Of a stretch of 51,819 bases of DNA, positions 40,413 through 48,115 are shown one piece after another; position 1 is the stretch's first letter; each line of letters begins with the position of its first letter. The position numbers were made by a program, and so were the translations under genes. The DNA is taken from contig UQLO01000021.1 in the NCBI GenBank assembly GCA_900541865.1, positions 1-51,819 on the forward strand. The letters run 5' to 3'. The notes under the pieces are model-generated. The model was not told where the DNA came from. It did not search any database and was given only the letters and a program-made list of their open reading frames with translations. Source of the stretch: an uncultured Porphyromonadaceae bacterium (GTDB lineage Bacteria > Bacteroidota > Bacteroidia > Bacteroidales > Muribaculaceae).

Positions 40413-41329
40413 CAGTCCAGGTCTATTACAAGCCCCTCACGGGCAGCTATGGTGTCCGGAAAAATTGCGCGGGCCTCCTCGGCCAGGGCTTCTTCGTCGG
40501 TGATGATTTTGGAGTAGTGGCCGATGACGAGGCGCCCGGCGCCCGCCATCCGGGCTATGCGGGCGGCCTCGGCGGCTGTAGAGTGGCCGCGCGTGGCGGC
40601 TTTGGCGGCATTGTCGTTGCCGTATGTGGCCTCGTGGTAGAGCACGTCGACTCCCCGCACATGGCGTGCTATTTGTTCGTTGTACGACGTGTCCGAACAA
40701 TAGGCGTAGCTGCGCGACGGCGACGGCGGCAGCGTAAGCCGGTCGTTGGTCACCACCGTGCCGTCGGGGCGCGTCCAGTCCGCACCCTCGCGCAGGCTCT
40801 GCATGGCGTAGTGCGGAACGCCGTGGAAGCGGGCCGCTTCGCCGTTGATATGGCGCAGCTTGGGCTTCTCGGTGAAGCGGTAGCCCACGCAGGGCACGCG
40901 ATGGCTCAGAGGAAAGGCTCGAACGGTCAAGTGCTTGTCGTCGAGCACAATTCCCGGAGCGCCCGGGTCGATGATGTCGTATTCCAGCGTGTAGGGCCGC
41001 TCCCGGCACAGGGTGTTCAGTATCCTTTCGAGCAGCTCGGCGCCTTCGGCGAAGGTGTGCACCCTCACCGTGCCCCCGACGCTATGCAGCGCCATCGTCG
41101 ACAGCAGCCCCGGCAACCCTAAGAAGTGGTCGCCGTGGAGGTGCGACAGGAAGATGTCGGTGATTTTTGCAAACGACACCCCGAAGCGCCTTAGCTGAAG
41201 CTGCGTGCCCTCCCCGCAGTCGATGAGCATGACGCGGTTGCCGTAGCTCAGCGCCTGCGCCGACGGGAAATGACGGAGTGTGGGGGTCGCGGAGCCGCAA
41301 CCCAGTATGGTGACGGAGAAATTGGGCAT
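40412..41329 (-). CDS. rnz: Ribonuclease Z
   Basis: 305 residues from the ATG at 41329, chosen because MPNFSVTILGCGSATPT is the family N-terminus. The metal motif is HLHGDHFLG, followed by LSHRVPCVGYRF, CSDTSYNEQIARH and HSTAAEAARIA. This beta-lactamase-fold enzyme trims the 3' ends of precursor tRNA in the cytoplasm. It leads the rnz-tadA-lpxB group. Confidence 0.95.
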   Translation of the reverse strand: MPNFSVTILGCGSATPTLRHFPSAQALSYGNRVMLIDCGEGTQLQLRRFGVSFAKITDIFLSHLHGDHFLGLPGLLSTMALHSVGGTVRVHTFAEGAELLERILNTLCRERPYTLEYDIIDPGAPGIVLDDKHLTVRAFPLSHRVPCVGYRFTEKPKLRHINGEAARFHGVPHYAMQSLREGADWTRPDGTVVTNDRLTLPPSPSRSYAYCSDTSYNEQIARHVRGVDVLYHEATYGNDNAAKAATRGHSTAAEAARIARMAGAGRLVIGHYSKIITDEEALAEEARAIFPDTIAAREGLVIDLD

Positions 41330-41359
41330 ATGCAAAATTACACATAATTCTCCAATTAC

Positions 41360-41399
41360 AAAACAATCGGGCAACCGATTGCTCTCGATTGCCCGATTG
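41360..41399 (-). terminator. Terminator of the holin-like gene
   Basis: CAATCGGGCAA (41364-41374) and TTGCCCGATTG (41389-41399) form a perfect 11-bp stem with a 14-nt loop. On the minus strand it is followed by TTTTG. It lies between the holin-like gene and rnz. Confidence 0.8.
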
Positions 41400-41422
41400 G
41401 ATGCCGGCTGTACGGCTTTTTT

Positions 41423-41869
41423 TTATTCCAGATGGCGCCGCGCCTTGTCGACAAGGAATTTGCGTGCAGTCCGGGCCCAGCGAGCCGTGCTGCACGTCGA
41501 CTCGTTTTCCAGTATCGACAGCAGTTGCCACAGGCACACGGCGCCCGCGGTGAACCGCACGGCGTCGAATCCGCCGTAGTCGCAGATGATGTAGCGCTGC
41601 GTCATGGAGGCAACAACGAGAGCGCCATAAATCTTGACTAAAGTCAACACCAAGCGCCCGAAGCGACGGGAGCTCAGGCGCCCGTCGGCGCCATGGCCGG
41701 CCCGTTTGAGCCGTCGGCCAAGCGAAACAGCCGTGGCGAAATCAAGCGCCGTAAACACGGTGCACACCGTTGCCGGTGCGGCCAAGGGTTCCAGAAAGGA
41801 GAGGCAAAAGCCACTTAGAGTGCTCAGAAGGGCTTTGGCGAGGGTGTAGGTGGTGGTGGGTTCCTGCAT
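41423..41869 (-). CDS. Phage holin-family membrane protein
   Basis: 148 residues with three hydrophobic segments: SGFCLSFLEPLAAPATVCTVFTALDFATA (about 19-47), LVLTLVKIYGALVVASMTQ (about 72-90) and FTAGAVCLWQLLSILEN (about 105-121). The D(F)xTAVxxG loop followed by a basic stretch (GRRLKRAGHG...SSRRFGR) and the final ELxSILEN-type helix are the pattern of phage holins in Bacteroidota. Holins open the inner membrane for endolysin. No endolysin is adjacent. The promoter -7 is at 41896-41903. A host transport or toxin role cannot be excluded. Confidence 0.7.
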   Translation of the reverse strand: MQEPTTTYTLAKALLSTLSGFCLSFLEPLAAPATVCTVFTALDFATAVSLGRRLKRAGHGADGRLSSRRFGRLVLTLVKIYGALVVASMTQRYIICDYGGFDAVRFTAGAVCLWQLLSILENESTCSTARWARTARKFLVDKARRHLE

Positions 41870-41895
41870 TTTCGGTCTTTGTTTGTTCGTGGTGC

Positions 41896-41903
41896 AAAGG
41901 TAG
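41896..41903 (-). promoter_or_regulatory. -7 element of the holin-like gene
   Basis: Minus-strand TACCTTTG at 41903-41896, 26 bp before the ATG at 41869. No -33 element is visible. Confidence 0.5.
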
Positions 41904-41999
41904 CGGCTGCCGCCGCAGCTAAGACACTGATTGCGGGCCTTGTGGGCGGTTTAACGTTCGCTAAAATCAATTTTAAGTCAAAAAAAATTGACAAAACTA

Positions 42000-42030
42000 T
42001 TGACAAGTCCTCAAAATTGCCTTAACTTTG
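42000..42030 (+). promoter_or_regulatory. Promoter of the two small divergent genes
   Basis: TTG at 42000-42002, a 20-bp spacer and TAACTTTG at 42023-42030. The ATG follows at 42063. An AT-rich tract with TTGACA repeats lies just upstream. Confidence 0.75.
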
Positions 42031-42062
42031 CACCCACAGACAAACCAAAAAAATACCTCGAA

Positions 42063-42476
42063 ATGCAAACACTGACAGAACTACGAAACCGGGCTTTCGT
42101 TAAGCAGGCCCTGGCCATTCTGAGCCGCCACATGCGTGCCGGCGAGCGTATAACGCGCCGGCAACTCGTCGAAAAGGCCCTTGCGAGCCGGCCGCCCTCC
42201 TATTTCATCAACCAGGACCAAGTGAGCATCGTGCTCTCGGCAATCGACCGCATGCCCGACTTCAAGCCCGCCTCCGAACGACACGCAATGTGGCTCGAAA
42301 TCCGCAACCGGGTGCGCAATCTCATGGAAGGCCCCCGCAAACTCCGGCGCCACGAGGCCGTTTCATTCGTGCTGAACTTCACCCAACCCTCGCGCTATTT
42401 CATTTCCCACAAGACGGCCGACCGCCTTATAGGCTCCGCTGTCCGTACAAACCGCTATGCCGTGGCCGCACACTGA
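42063..42476 (+). CDS. Unknown 137-residue basic protein with an internal duplication
   Basis: No family is recognised. Two segments of about 34 residues repeat: ITRRQLVEKALASRPPSYFI (from 30, continuing to about 63) and LRRHEAVSFVLNFTQPSRYF (from 94, continuing to about 129). Shared positions are RR, V, L, PSxxF and a final SAxR. The protein is basic and helical, and each unit could be a small DNA- or protein-binding fold. It is preceded by a consensus promoter, divergent from the holin-like gene, and followed by another small gene 19 bp on. A phage regulator is one possibility. Confidence 0.65.
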   Translation: MQTLTELRNRAFVKQALAILSRHMRAGERITRRQLVEKALASRPPSYFINQDQVSIVLSAIDRMPDFKPASERHAMWLEIRNRVRNLMEGPRKLRRHEAVSFVLNFTQPSRYFISHKTADRLIGSAVRTNRYAVAAH

Positions 42477-42495
42477 AATTTAACCTTATATAAAA

Positions 42496-42924
42496 ATGAT
42501 AAGCATCTCAATCTCTCGAATAATCGATGGCGCAATGGCCCGAAGCGCCCTCCGCGCTGCCATCGGCGAAGGCTCCCCACAAGTCCTTTCACGCGACAAC
42601 ATGCCCGCGCTCCGACGTGCCGTCCGCGACGTCCTCGCGCAGTCGTTCCTGCGGCTTAACGGACTAATAACCGCCACAAACATCTCAGCCATCGACCCCG
42701 CCACCGACGACATCGTTACTCTCGAAATAGCCGCGCGACCGGCCATCGAAAGCACACTCCTGCCGGTGCTCGAAGGTCTCGCAACAAGCGGACTGCTCGC
42801 CCTCGCCTACGGTCAGGCCGGAATCGCCACCAACGACGAGGCCGACACCAACCGCATCCTCACAACCCTCGCCGCACTGACTACCGTAACGGCCCCGCCC
42901 CCGCGCATACGCCGAGGAGCCTGA
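42496..42924 (+). CDS. Unknown 142-residue phage-type protein
   Basis: No firm family. The start MISISISRIIDGAMARSALR followed by an Arg-rich helix (ALRRAVRDVLAQSFLRL, about 36-55), a beta segment with acidic residues (TDDIVTLEIAARPAIES) and an Ala/Leu-rich helical end resembles small structural proteins I associate with Bacteroidales phage clusters; this is recollection, not proof. It is co-transcribed with the 137-residue gene. The palindromic repeat at 42971 may end the transcript. Confidence 0.6.
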   Translation: MISISISRIIDGAMARSALRAAIGEGSPQVLSRDNMPALRRAVRDVLAQSFLRLNGLITATNISAIDPATDDIVTLEIAARPAIESTLLPVLEGLATSGLLALAYGQAGIATNDEADTNRILTTLAALTTVTAPPPRIRRGA

Positions 42925-42925
42925 A

Positions 42926-43010
42926 ATAATTGACAATTGACAATTGATAATTGGGCGGCAACGTATGGAGCGAGGGCTTCAGCCCTCGCAGTTCCGCCAA
43001 TGCATTTCCA
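42926..43010. repeat. Dispersed palindromic repeat copy
   Basis: AATTGACAATTGACAATTGA-like AT repeats (42926-42953) lead into GGGCGGCAACGTATGGAG and the palindrome GCGAGGGCTTCAGCCCTCGC at 42970-42989. The same order of motifs (CGGCAACG, ATGGAG, GAGGGCTTCAG) occurs in the array at 1-367 and near 27110. Confidence 0.85.
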
Positions 43011-43047
43011 CTGACAAACAATCGGGATAAATCGCGATGCATCCCGA

Positions 43048-43085
43048 TAAAAAAGACAGGCCTCGGCGTGATGCCGAGGCCTGTC
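43048..43085 (-). terminator. Terminator of the OmpA-family gene
   Basis: GACAGGCCTCGGC (43055-43067) and GCCGAGGCCTGTC (43073-43085) form a perfect 13-bp stem with a 5-nt loop; on the minus strand TTTTTT follows. A second stem, ATCGGGAT/ATCCCGAT, is at 43021-43047. Confidence 0.92.
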
Positions 43086-43105
43086 GAAATATAGGGAGGT
43101 TAGGA

Positions 43106-44305
43106 TTAGCGAGCCTCTTCGATGGTGACAGCGCGGTCGAGAGCTACGTACTGGTCGCCTTCGCCCATGCGGTTGCCGTTGTTCTCAACGATGCTCAGAC
43201 GGGAAGCGTCTACGCCGTTGCGAACGAGCAGGTCGCGAACGCCTTCAGCACGACGAGCGCGCAGGCGAACGTTGATGGCTTCGGTGCCGGTGTAGTTGTC
43301 GGCCCAGCCGGTGAGAACGAAGTTCTTGCCTGCGTAGGCATCGGAGTTCATCTGGGAAGCCAGAGCCTTAACGACGCGGGTGTTTTCGCGGCTGAGGCGG
43401 CTTACGCCGATGGGATAGTATACGGTAGCGAGAGGACCGGCGTTGATAACCTGGGGCTCAACGGTGCGTTCCATGCACTCACGCAGAGAGCGCTCGAGCT
43501 GGTCGATGCGGTCGTTGCTGGCGCGGAGACGTTCGCGGAGAGCGTCGCAGTTCTCGGGTTCGGGGCAAACGGGAACCACGGGAGCAACCCATTCGCGGTT
43601 TTTGAACTTGTAGGTAACACCGATGGTGGCGGAGAGGTCGGAGTAGTCCTCGTTCCAGTTCACGCCGCCCATGTTCTGGATGCCGTCGATGCCGCTCCAG
43701 CGGATGTCGAGGCTCAGGGCAACCTGCTTGCTGACGTTGAAGCTGTTGATCCAGCCTGCGCGCAGGGTGGGAACGCAATCTTCGAGGTTGTGGCCGTCGC
43801 TGTCGAGGGTGAAGTAAGCACCGGCACCTACGTATACGATGGAGTTGTATACGCGGTTGGGCTTGTAGCCGCACCACCAGTTGGTAAGGCTGATCATGAG
43901 GTCGAATACGGGGCCGACTTCGTTGGTTTTGGTCTTGTAGTAACCGTCGGGACGATATTCGTTAACGAGAGTGCCGAGGTAGTTGGGGCCGGTGGCGAGG
44001 CCTTTGAGCTGCATCCAGTTAACACCGGCGCGAGCACCAAATACGGGGGTAAACCACTTGCCGAGGTAGAGACCGGCGTTGGGAGCGAAGCGGTCGGAGA
44101 GGTCGCGGTGGCTTGCCTTGTGGGCGAAGTAGATGTTGGCACCACCTTCTGCGGTGATGAACCAATTGTCCTGCATACGGTTCATCAGGTAACCCTGGGA
44201 AGGATCGGAAACGTAGGTAACGCCTTCGTTAGGCTCCTGAGCAGCAAGACTCTGAGCACCTACGAACATAGCGCAGGCAACTGCGAAAAGAGTAGCTTTC
44301 TTCAT
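43106..44305 (-). CDS. OmpA-family outer-membrane porin
   Basis: 399 residues. Signal peptide MKKATLFAVACAMFVGAQSLAAQ (cleaved near 22), an N-terminal beta-barrel (about 45-245, NWFITAEGGANIYFAH to VTYKFKNREW), a short linker with cysteines (VCPEPENCD), a coiled coil (ALRERLRASNDRIDQLERSLRECMER, about 258-283) and an OmpA C-terminal peptidoglycan-binding domain (about 290-399) with VRLRARRAEGVRDLLVRNGVD. It anchors the outer membrane to the wall and is usually abundant; the strong terminator agrees. A weak -7 motif TAACTTAG is at 44366-44359. Confidence 0.93.
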   Translation of the reverse strand: MKKATLFAVACAMFVGAQSLAAQEPNEGVTYVSDPSQGYLMNRMQDNWFITAEGGANIYFAHKASHRDLSDRFAPNAGLYLGKWFTPVFGARAGVNWMQLKGLATGPNYLGTLVNEYRPDGYYKTKTNEVGPVFDLMISLTNWWCGYKPNRVYNSIVYVGAGAYFTLDSDGHNLEDCVPTLRAGWINSFNVSKQVALSLDIRWSGIDGIQNMGGVNWNEDYSDLSATIGVTYKFKNREWVAPVVPVCPEPENCDALRERLRASNDRIDQLERSLRECMERTVEPQVINAGPLATVYYPIGVSRLSRENTRVVKALASQMNSDAYAGKNFVLTGWADNYTGTEAINVRLRARRAEGVRDLLVRNGVDASRLSIVENNGNRMGEGDQYVALDRAVTIEEAR

Positions 44306-44503
44306 AGAGTTTATTGAGTTTGGTTGAATGTTTCTGCGTAATGTGATTTTTAGTGGCGCTAAGTTACGACTTTTTTTTCATTTTATAACTTAAAAGTGCA
44401 AAAATAATGTTCCTTTGTGCCGTTTTTTAACACTTAGCATCCGAATATGGCCAACAGTGGCCCTTTTTTGGCCACTTGTCGACCTGTTCGTTTTTAGTTT
44501 TCT

Positions 44504-46561
44504 TTAAAGTTGGGTGTCCGGGGCGCCCATGCCGAGCATGGCGCGAACGCGGCTGTAGATGTTTGAGGCGGTGAAGCCGAACTTCTCGTCGAGCACTTTG
44601 TAGGGTGCGGAAGCGCCGAAGCGTTCCAGGCCGAATACTCGGCCGGTGAAACCGTCGATCATGCGGAGCGACTCCGGCAGGCCGGCGGTGAGGCCGTACT
44701 GCGGCACTCCGGCGGGAAGCACGCTGCGGCGGTAGTCCTCCGGCTGGCTGTTGAAGAGGCCCACGGAGGGCATGCTCACCACGGCGGCGCGTATACCGTC
44801 GGCCTCCAGGAGCACGGCCACCTCGCAGAGCAGACTGACTTCGGAGCCGTTGGCAACCAGCACAACGTCGGCTTCGGCCGGCCCGAAGGCGCGGTAGCCG
44901 CCGCGGGCGGCGTCGTCGGCTGCTTCGGCGCGGGTGCGGCCGTCGCCGGGAGCGGGCAGGTCTTTGATGTCCTGGCGGCTGAGTATGAGTGCGGTGGGGG
45001 TGTGGGTGTTCTCCATGGCAAGTTTGTAGGCCACGGAGGTTTCGGCGGCGTCGGCCGGACGAAGCACGAGCATGGAGCGACGGCCGGAGAAGTTGTGGAT
45101 TTGCTCCATCAGTCGCAGCTGGGCCTCCTGCTCGACGGGTTCGTGGGTGGGGCCATCCTCGCCGACGCGGAAGGCGTCGTGGGTCCATATGTACTTGACG
45201 GGCAACTCCATAAGTGCCGCCATGCGCACGGCCGGCTTCATGTAGTCCGAGAATACGAAGAAGGTGCCGCAGGCGCCGATGCATCCGCCGTGGAGGGCGA
45301 TGCCGTTCATCACGGCGGCCATCGTAAGCTCGGCCACGCCTGCCTGCAGGAAGGCGCCGCTGAAGTCGTCGGCGCTGAAGGCGTGGGTCTGCTTGAGGAA
45401 GCCGTCGGTTTTGTCGGAGTTGGAGAGGTCGGCGCTGCTGACAATCATATTGCCTACCTTGCGAGCGAGCTCGGCGAGCACGTCGGCGCTGGCCTGGCGG
45501 GTGGAGATGTCGGCCTTGTGGACAATGGCCCGGTAGTCGATTTGCGGCACTATACCTTCGAGGTAGCCCTTGAGGGTCACGGCGTCGCCGAAATTGTCCT
45601 TCTCCCACTGTGCGAACTCGGCGCGGCGCCCGGCTACTATCTGACGGAGGGCGCTGCGGCGCTCGTCGAAGAGTTTGCGCACGTCGTCGCTTATCACCCA
45701 GGGGTTTTCGGGGTCGCCGCCGAGGTTGCGCACCGTAGCGGCGTAGTCGGCGCCGCTCTTGCTCAGCGGCTGGCCGTGGGTGGAGCATTTGCCCTCGAAG
45801 TTAGCGCCGTCGGCGGTGACGGCACCGCGGCCCATCACGGTGTGGCCGATGATGAGTGTAGGCTTGCCGTTGGGCTTGGCGGCGGCTTCGAGAGCGCCGG
45901 CTATGGCGGCGGGGTCGTTGCCGTCGATTTCGAGCACGTTCCAGTGCCATGCGCGATATTTTGCGGCGTAGTCCTCGCGGTCGACGGCATCGACGTTGGT
46001 GCTGAGCTGCACGCCGTTGCAGTCGTAGAACATGATGAGGTTCTCAAGGCCCAGGTAGCCTGCCAGGCGGCCTGCTCCCTGCGATATTTCCTCCTGTATG
46101 CCGCCGTCGGAGATGAAGGCGTAGGTCTTGTGGCTGCACACTTTGCCGAAGCGTGCCGTCAGGAATCGCTCGGCGATGGCGCATCCCACGGCCATGGTGT
46201 GGCCCTGGCCGAGCGGCCCCGAGGTGTTCTCGACGCCACGTGCGGGGTCCGCTTCGGGGTGGCCGGGAGTGGGCGAGCCCCACTGGCGGAACTGCTGCAG
46301 CTCGTCCATAGTGTAGAAGCCGCAAAGGGCCAGCACGCCGTAGAGCATCGGGCTCATGTGGCCCGGATCGAGGAAGAAGCGGTCGCGGGCGAACCAGGTG
46401 GGGTCGTCGGGGTCGGAGACGAGAAACTGCGAGTAGAGCACGCTGACAAAGTCAGCGCCGCCCATAGCGCCGCCGGGGTGGCCGGACTTGGCCTTTTCCA
46501 CCATAGAGGCTGCCAGGATGCGTATATTGTCGGCCGCATGGGCCACAGCATTGGTATTCAT
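44504..46561 (-). CDS. tkt: Transketolase
   Basis: 685 residues, normal length. It moves two-carbon units between sugar phosphates in the pentose phosphate pathway, using thiamine diphosphate. The N-terminal domain has AKSGHPGGAMGGADF and GPLGQGHTMAVG, the TPP motif GDGGIQEEISQ variant reads ISDGGIQEEI (near 155) ending in DCNGVQLST, and the middle domain has FLQAGVAELTMAAVMNGIALHGG with catalytic Glu. The C-terminal domain closes with GRVFGLERFGASAPYKVL. It stands alone between ompA and GAPDH, with a weak -7 motif TAACTTCG at 46644-46637. Confidence 0.96.
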   Translation of the reverse strand: MNTNAVAHAADNIRILAASMVEKAKSGHPGGAMGGADFVSVLYSQFLVSDPDDPTWFARDRFFLDPGHMSPMLYGVLALCGFYTMDELQQFRQWGSPTPGHPEADPARGVENTSGPLGQGHTMAVGCAIAERFLTARFGKVCSHKTYAFISDGGIQEEISQGAGRLAGYLGLENLIMFYDCNGVQLSTNVDAVDREDYAAKYRAWHWNVLEIDGNDPAAIAGALEAAAKPNGKPTLIIGHTVMGRGAVTADGANFEGKCSTHGQPLSKSGADYAATVRNLGGDPENPWVISDDVRKLFDERRSALRQIVAGRRAEFAQWEKDNFGDAVTLKGYLEGIVPQIDYRAIVHKADISTRQASADVLAELARKVGNMIVSSADLSNSDKTDGFLKQTHAFSADDFSGAFLQAGVAELTMAAVMNGIALHGGCIGACGTFFVFSDYMKPAVRMAALMELPVKYIWTHDAFRVGEDGPTHEPVEQEAQLRLMEQIHNFSGRRSMLVLRPADAAETSVAYKLAMENTHTPTALILSRQDIKDLPAPGDGRTRAEAADDAARGGYRAFGPAEADVVLVANGSEVSLLCEVAVLLEADGIRAAVVSMPSVGLFNSQPEDYRRSVLPAGVPQYGLTAGLPESLRMIDGFTGRVFGLERFGASAPYKVLDEKFGFTASNIYSRVRAMLGMGAPDTQL

Positions 46562-46636
46562 TGAGATAGTGGTTGGGTTGAAACGTTTCTTACGGGAAGC
46601 GGGCCGCCCTGCCGGGCCGATGCCTTTCCTCGGCTG

Positions 46637-46644
46637 CGAAGTTA
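46637..46644 (-). promoter_or_regulatory. Weak -7 element upstream of tkt
   Basis: Minus-strand TAACTTCG, one base off TAACTTTG, about 76 bp before the tkt ATG. The position is plausible, but the mismatch keeps this tentative. Confidence 0.35.
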
Positions 46645-46710
46645 GTCAAAAAAAACCACACGGCAAAAAACAACAACGCTCCGGAGGTCGCCAAAGTTCG
46701 AACCGGGACG

Positions 46711-46743
46711 AAAAAAAGCGGGGCGCGCCGAAGCGCGTCCCGC
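46711..46743 (-). terminator. Terminator of the GAPDH gene
   Basis: GCGGGGCGCGC (46718-46728) pairs with GCGCGTCCCGC (46733-46743), 11 bp with one mismatched or G-U position, a 4-nt CGAA loop, and seven T on the minus strand (46711-46717). Confidence 0.92.
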
Positions 46744-46770
46744 CCTGTGGGGTTATGAAGACAGCGGTTA

Positions 46771-47781
46771 TTAGCCGTTGATTTTCTTCATGGTGGCGAT
46801 GAGGTCGAGCACCTTGTTGGAGTAGCCGATTTCGTTGTCGTACCAGCTTACAACCTTCACGAAGGTGGGGGTGAGCTGGATGCCGGCCTTCTTGTCGAAG
46901 ATGGAGGTGCGGGGATCGCCGAGGAAGTCGCTGGAAACGACGTCGTCTTCGGTGTAGCCCAGAACGCCCTTGAGCTCGCCTTCGCTGGCTTCCTTCATGG
47001 CAGCGCAGATTTCTTCGTAGGTAGCGGGCTTGGCCAGGTTGACGGTGAGGTCAACAACGGAAACGTCCAGGGTGGGAACACGCATGGACATGCCGGTGAG
47101 CTTGCCGTTGAGTTCGGGGATAACTTTGCCTACAGCCTTGGCAGCGCCGGTGGAGGAGGGGATGATGTTGCCCGAAGCAGCACGGCCGCCGCGCCAGTCC
47201 TTCATAGAGGGACCGTCGACAGTCTTCTGGGTAGCGGTGGTGGAGTGTACGGTGGTCATCAGACCTTCAACGATGCCGAATTTGTCGTTGAGGACCTTGG
47301 CGATAGGAGCAAGGCAGTTGGTGGTGCAGGATGCGTTGGATACGAACTGGGTGCCCTTGACGTACTTGTCGGCGTTTACGCCGCAAACGAACATGGGGGT
47401 GTCGTCCTTGGAGGGAGCGGACATAACCACGTACTTGGCGCCGGCTTCGATGTGAGCCTGTGCTTTTTCCTTGGTCAGGAACAGGCCGGTGGACTCAACA
47501 ACGTACTCAGCCTCTACAGCGCCCCAAGCGATTTCTGCGGGGTTCTTGTAGGCAGTAACGCGGATGTGCTTTCCGTTGACGATGAGCTCGCTCTTCTCCA
47601 TGTCGTAGTCGACGGTGCCGTCGAAGTGGCCGTGCATGGTGTCATATTTGAGCATGTAGGCCATGTAGTCTACGGGAAGAAGGTCGTTGATGGCAACTAC
47701 TTCGATGTCGTCGCGCTTGGTGGAGGCACGGAATACGAAGCGACCGATGCGTCCAAAACCATTGATACCGATTTTAGTCAT
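46771..47781 (-). CDS. gap: Glyceraldehyde-3-phosphate dehydrogenase (phosphorylating)
   Basis: 336 residues. GINGFGRIGRFVFRAS is the NAD-binding start, SNASCTTNCLAPIAKV near 150 holds the catalytic cysteine, TVHSTTATQKTVDGPS carries the catalytic histidine region, and VSWYDNEIGYSNKVLDLI closes the protein. It converts glyceraldehyde-3-phosphate to 1,3-bisphosphoglycerate in glycolysis. Asp/Leu residues in the NAD pocket could not be judged with certainty for NAD versus NADP use. It is divergent from malate dehydrogenase, with a 100-nt leader. Confidence 0.97.
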   Translation of the reverse strand: MTKIGINGFGRIGRFVFRASTKRDDIEVVAINDLLPVDYMAYMLKYDTMHGHFDGTVDYDMEKSELIVNGKHIRVTAYKNPAEIAWGAVEAEYVVESTGLFLTKEKAQAHIEAGAKYVVMSAPSKDDTPMFVCGVNADKYVKGTQFVSNASCTTNCLAPIAKVLNDKFGIVEGLMTTVHSTTATQKTVDGPSMKDWRGGRAASGNIIPSSTGAAKAVGKVIPELNGKLTGMSMRVPTLDVSVVDLTVNLAKPATYEEICAAMKEASEGELKGVLGYTEDDVVSSDFLGDPRTSIFDKKAGIQLTPTFVKVVSWYDNEIGYSNKVLDLIATMKKING

Positions 47782-47882
47782 AGTGGTATATTTGAATATT
47801 GAGTTGATTTATGTGCTTGAATGTCAGCTCGAATGTCTTTGCCTAACGCTCATCGTGGGCGCAAGGTTGAGTTTTTCAGCCG

Positions 47883-47890
47883 CAAAATTA
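47883..47890 (-). promoter_or_regulatory. -7 element of the gap promoter
   Basis: Minus-strand TAATTTTG at 47890-47883, giving a leader of about 95 nt before the ATG at 47781. No TTTG is at the usual distance. Confidence 0.55.
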
Positions 47891-47994
47891 ATGAAAAATT
47901 TCGGTATTTGACCCTTTTCTCAAAAAATTAGTGCTAAAGTTTTTTAAGAGGGGTCGTTGCGCCTCTTTTCTCTTGCTTTTTTTTGCCGCAGCCG

Positions 47995-48025
47995 TTGGCC
48001 GTTAGAGGAAAAAGGGTTATTTTTG
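47995..48025 (+). promoter_or_regulatory. Promoter of the mdh-META lipoprotein operon
   Basis: TTG at 47995-47997, a 20-bp spacer and TATTTTTG at 48018-48025. The leader to the ATG at 48116 is about 85 nt and contains the CCGGCCG/CGGCCGG hairpin. Confidence 0.75.
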
Positions 48026-48115
48026 TGGCATAATAAAGCGCCGGCCGCACTTTTCGGCCGGTACGGCGTTATAACAAAGCTACCGTTTATACTAACTATA
48101 CAAAAAACACAACCA

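Larger units (their letters stand above)
47782..48115. other. Divergent promoter region between gap and mdh
   Basis: 334 bp without a gene. It holds the gap -7 (47883-47890), the mdh promoter (47995-48025) and an mdh leader hairpin CCGGCCG/CGGCCGG at about 48041-48061. The rest is AT-rich, with no further structure noticed. Confidence 0.7.

Noticed and set aside
44458..44476. GTGGCC/GGCCAC hairpin as terminator of tkt
   Set aside because: Only a 6-bp stem and no T-run in the right direction; kept out of the feature list.
45002..46564. 520-codon antisense frame over transketolase
   Set aside because: Shadow of a strongly conserved gene; composition without domain features.
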